Below, piece after piece: positions 5,183-6,478 of a stretch of DNA of 6,478 nucleotides. Origin of the DNA: Clostridiales bacterium (GTDB lineage: Bacteria; Bacillota; Clostridia; Christensenellales; QALW01); contig JAHAAN010000106.1 in NCBI GenBank assembly GCA_018376855.1, forward strand, positions 1-6,478, given 5' to 3'. A model generated the notes under the pieces. That model ran no database searches and had not been told where the DNA came from. It worked only from the letters and a program-made list of their open reading frames with translations. The translations under genes and the position numbers were made by a program. The number at the start of each line of letters is the position of its first letter. Position 1 is the stretch's first letter.

Positions 5183-6478
5183 TTATTTTACCAGCTGAAA
5201 GCCTTCTTTTTCCACTGCGGCAAACCAGTTCTGCAATCTCTGCAAAAAGATTTCATTCGTTTCCGCCTTTGAAAGCAGAGAAAGCAGCTGTTCCGTGGCC
5301 ATTTCCTCGCTGGTGCGCGAAAGCAGCTTACGGATCGACCACATTCCGTTCAGCTCCGCTGAAGTCATTAAAAGCTCCTCACGGCGCGTACTGCTCTTGG
5401 AAATGTCGATTGCGGGAAAGATCCTCTTTTCCTGAAGCCGGCGGTCAAGCCGAATCTCCATATTTCCCGTTCCTTTAAACTCTTCAAAAATAATTTCATC
5501 CATGCGGGAACCCGTCTCCACAAGCGCGGTGGCAATGATCGTAAGGCTTCCGCCGTTCTCAATGTTGCGCGCGGCGCCGAAAAAGCGTTTGGGCGTATAC
5601 AAAGCTCCCGGATCAAGGCCGCCCGAAAGCGTTCTGCCCGTAGGCGGCGTAACCAAATTATATGCGCGCGCAAGGCGTGTAAGCGAATCCAGCAAGATCA
5701 CAACATCTTTTTTCTGTTCTACCAAACGCTTTGCACGTTCCAAAACAAGCTCTGCGATCTTCGCATGATTTTCCGGACGCTCATCAAAGGTAGAATAGAT
5801 CACATCGCCTTTAATGGAACGCTGCATATCCGTTACTTCCTCGGGACGCTCGTCGATCAGCAGCACGATAAGCTCTGCTTCCGGATAATTTTCGCTGATG
5901 GCATTGGCCAGCTTTTTAAGCATGATCGTTTTTCCCGCTTTAGGCGGCGCAACGATCATACCGCGCTGCCCCTTTCCGATCGGAGCGATCAGATCAATCA
6001 GCCGAACGGCAAGATCACGCTGATTGCTCTTTCCCTCCAAGCGCAGTCTTTCCTGCGGATAGATCGGAATCAGATCCTCAAACGGCACGCGCGCAGCGGC
6101 AATTTCAGGCGACTGCCCGTTTACTTCACCGACAAACAGCAGCGCGCGGTATTTTTCTCCCTCCCGGATAGGACGGGTCTTTCCTCGAACCATATCGCCG
6201 GAACGCAAATGGAATCGACGAATCTGCGCTGCTGAAACGTACACATCGCGCTGATCGGTTTCCATTTCGATCCGGAACTGTGTGGAGCGCAAGAAACCGA
6301 AGCCTTCAGGTCTGATATCCAATATGCCGCAGCAATCCCCGCACTCGCCGTTGCGAAGCAGTTCATTTGCCGCCGGATTCAAATTGCGCCCGTTTCTCGC
6401 CTGAGCGTGCTGCGCAGAAAGTCTGCTCGGAGCAGCAGACATTACGGAAATCGGCTTAGTCTGCCGAATTTCAACAGC
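5183..6478 (-). CDS. rho: Transcription termination factor Rho (N-terminus beyond the window)
   Basis: Rho is the hexameric RNA-dependent ATPase/translocase that ends transcription of untranslated RNA in the cytoplasm. Counted from the ATG at 6442, the order is: the cold-shock-like primary RNA-binding domain with GILDIRPEGFGFLRS (39-53), the P-loop GQRGMIVAPPKAGKT (158-172), LLIDERPEEVTDMQRS (194-209), Walker B VVILLDSLTRLARAYN (247-262), the secondary RNA-site region TGRTLSGG and PKRFFGAARN (268-293), EFKGTGNMEIRLDRR (321-335), and STRREELL (351-358) with the arginine-finger region. All ATPase motifs are intact. The frame continues through 12 more codons to the right edge (ending AVEIRQTKPISV before that Met), there is no SD before 6442, and Rho normally has an N-terminal helical domain ahead of the cold-shock domain, so 6442 is not the true start. 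A Cys cluster (CGDCC, 34-38) just before the RNA-binding domain is unusual. It ends in TAA and has its own intrinsic terminator. Confidence 0.97.
   Translation of the reverse strand, partial: AVEIRQTKPISVMSAAPSRLSAQHAQARNGRNLNPAANELLRNGECGDCCGILDIRPEGFGFLRSTQFRIEMETDQRDVYVSAAQIRRFHLRSGDMVRGKTRPIREGEKYRALLFVGEVNGQSPEIAAARVPFEDLIPIYPQERLRLEGKSNQRDLAVRLIDLIAPIGKGQRGMIVAPPKAGKTIMLKKLANAISENYPEAELIVLLIDERPEEVTDMQRSIKGDVIYSTFDERPENHAKIAELVLERAKRLVEQKKDVVILLDSLTRLARAYNLVTPPTGRTLSGGLDPGALYTPKRFFGAARNIENGGSLTIIATALVETGSRMDEIIFEEFKGTGNMEIRLDRRLQEKRIFPAIDISKSSTRREELLMTSAELNGMWSIRKLLSRTSEEMATEQLLSLLSKAETNEIFLQRLQNWFAAVEKEGFQLVK

Noticed and set aside
1..6478. CRISPR arrays, tRNA or rRNA genes, insertion sequences or phage genes.
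   Set aside because: No direct-repeat/spacer pattern, no cloverleaf or rRNA segment, and no transposase, integrase or phage frame was seen on either strand.

Overview
Every gene I can support reads on the minus strand, so the window is described from its right end to its left. The gene content is a Clostridia-type (low-to-moderate GC Firmicutes) set, probably from an anaerobic, gut-type organism. It has a Firmicutes/Gram-positive style rho, a small polytopic membrane protein of a kind I associate with Clostridia, a very large secreted lipoprotein, and pieces of the cell-surface proteins common in that group (a beta-helix-like repeat start, and a Cys-motif repeat followed by a C-terminal membrane anchor). 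Taxonomy is inference from protein style only.

Layout, in the direction of transcription. (1) 6478-5183: transcription termination factor Rho. The reading frame is open to the window edge, so the N-terminus is missing. It ends in a perfect 12-bp stem intrinsic terminator (5121-5083). (2) 5046-4570: a 158-residue integral membrane protein of unknown function. It starts at a GTG set by a strong Shine-Dalgarno (SD) site and is followed by an imperfect terminator (4460-4412). (3) 4366-4282: two tandem promoter-like elements, then a leader of about 140 nt. (4) 4135-1415: a 906-residue lipoprotein with a clear lipobox, a Ser/Thr/Pro-rich linker and a large, mostly beta-strand, aromatic-rich body. 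Its function is unknown. It is closed by a perfect 15-bp terminator (1402-1366). (5) 1295-737: a broken surface-protein gene that keeps its promoter, signal peptide, tail repeat, membrane anchor and terminator. It carries a frame break and an in-frame TGA where relatives have Trp. (6) 653-456: a strong promoter followed by a leader with a 14-nt long-range inverted repeat around a 19-codon mini-ORF, then a terminator hairpin with a U-tract. (7) 434-1: the start of a secreted beta-helix-like surface protein that runs off the left edge.

Each gene seems to have its own terminator, so the window looks like separate transcription units rather than one operon. Genes 4, 5 and 7 are all exported or surface products, so the left two thirds look like a surface-exposed accessory locus beside the core gene rho. 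The item most worth a second look is the structured leader with an internal terminator at 653-434, which has the layout of a riboswitch-like or attenuation control element and does not match any class I can name from its sequence.
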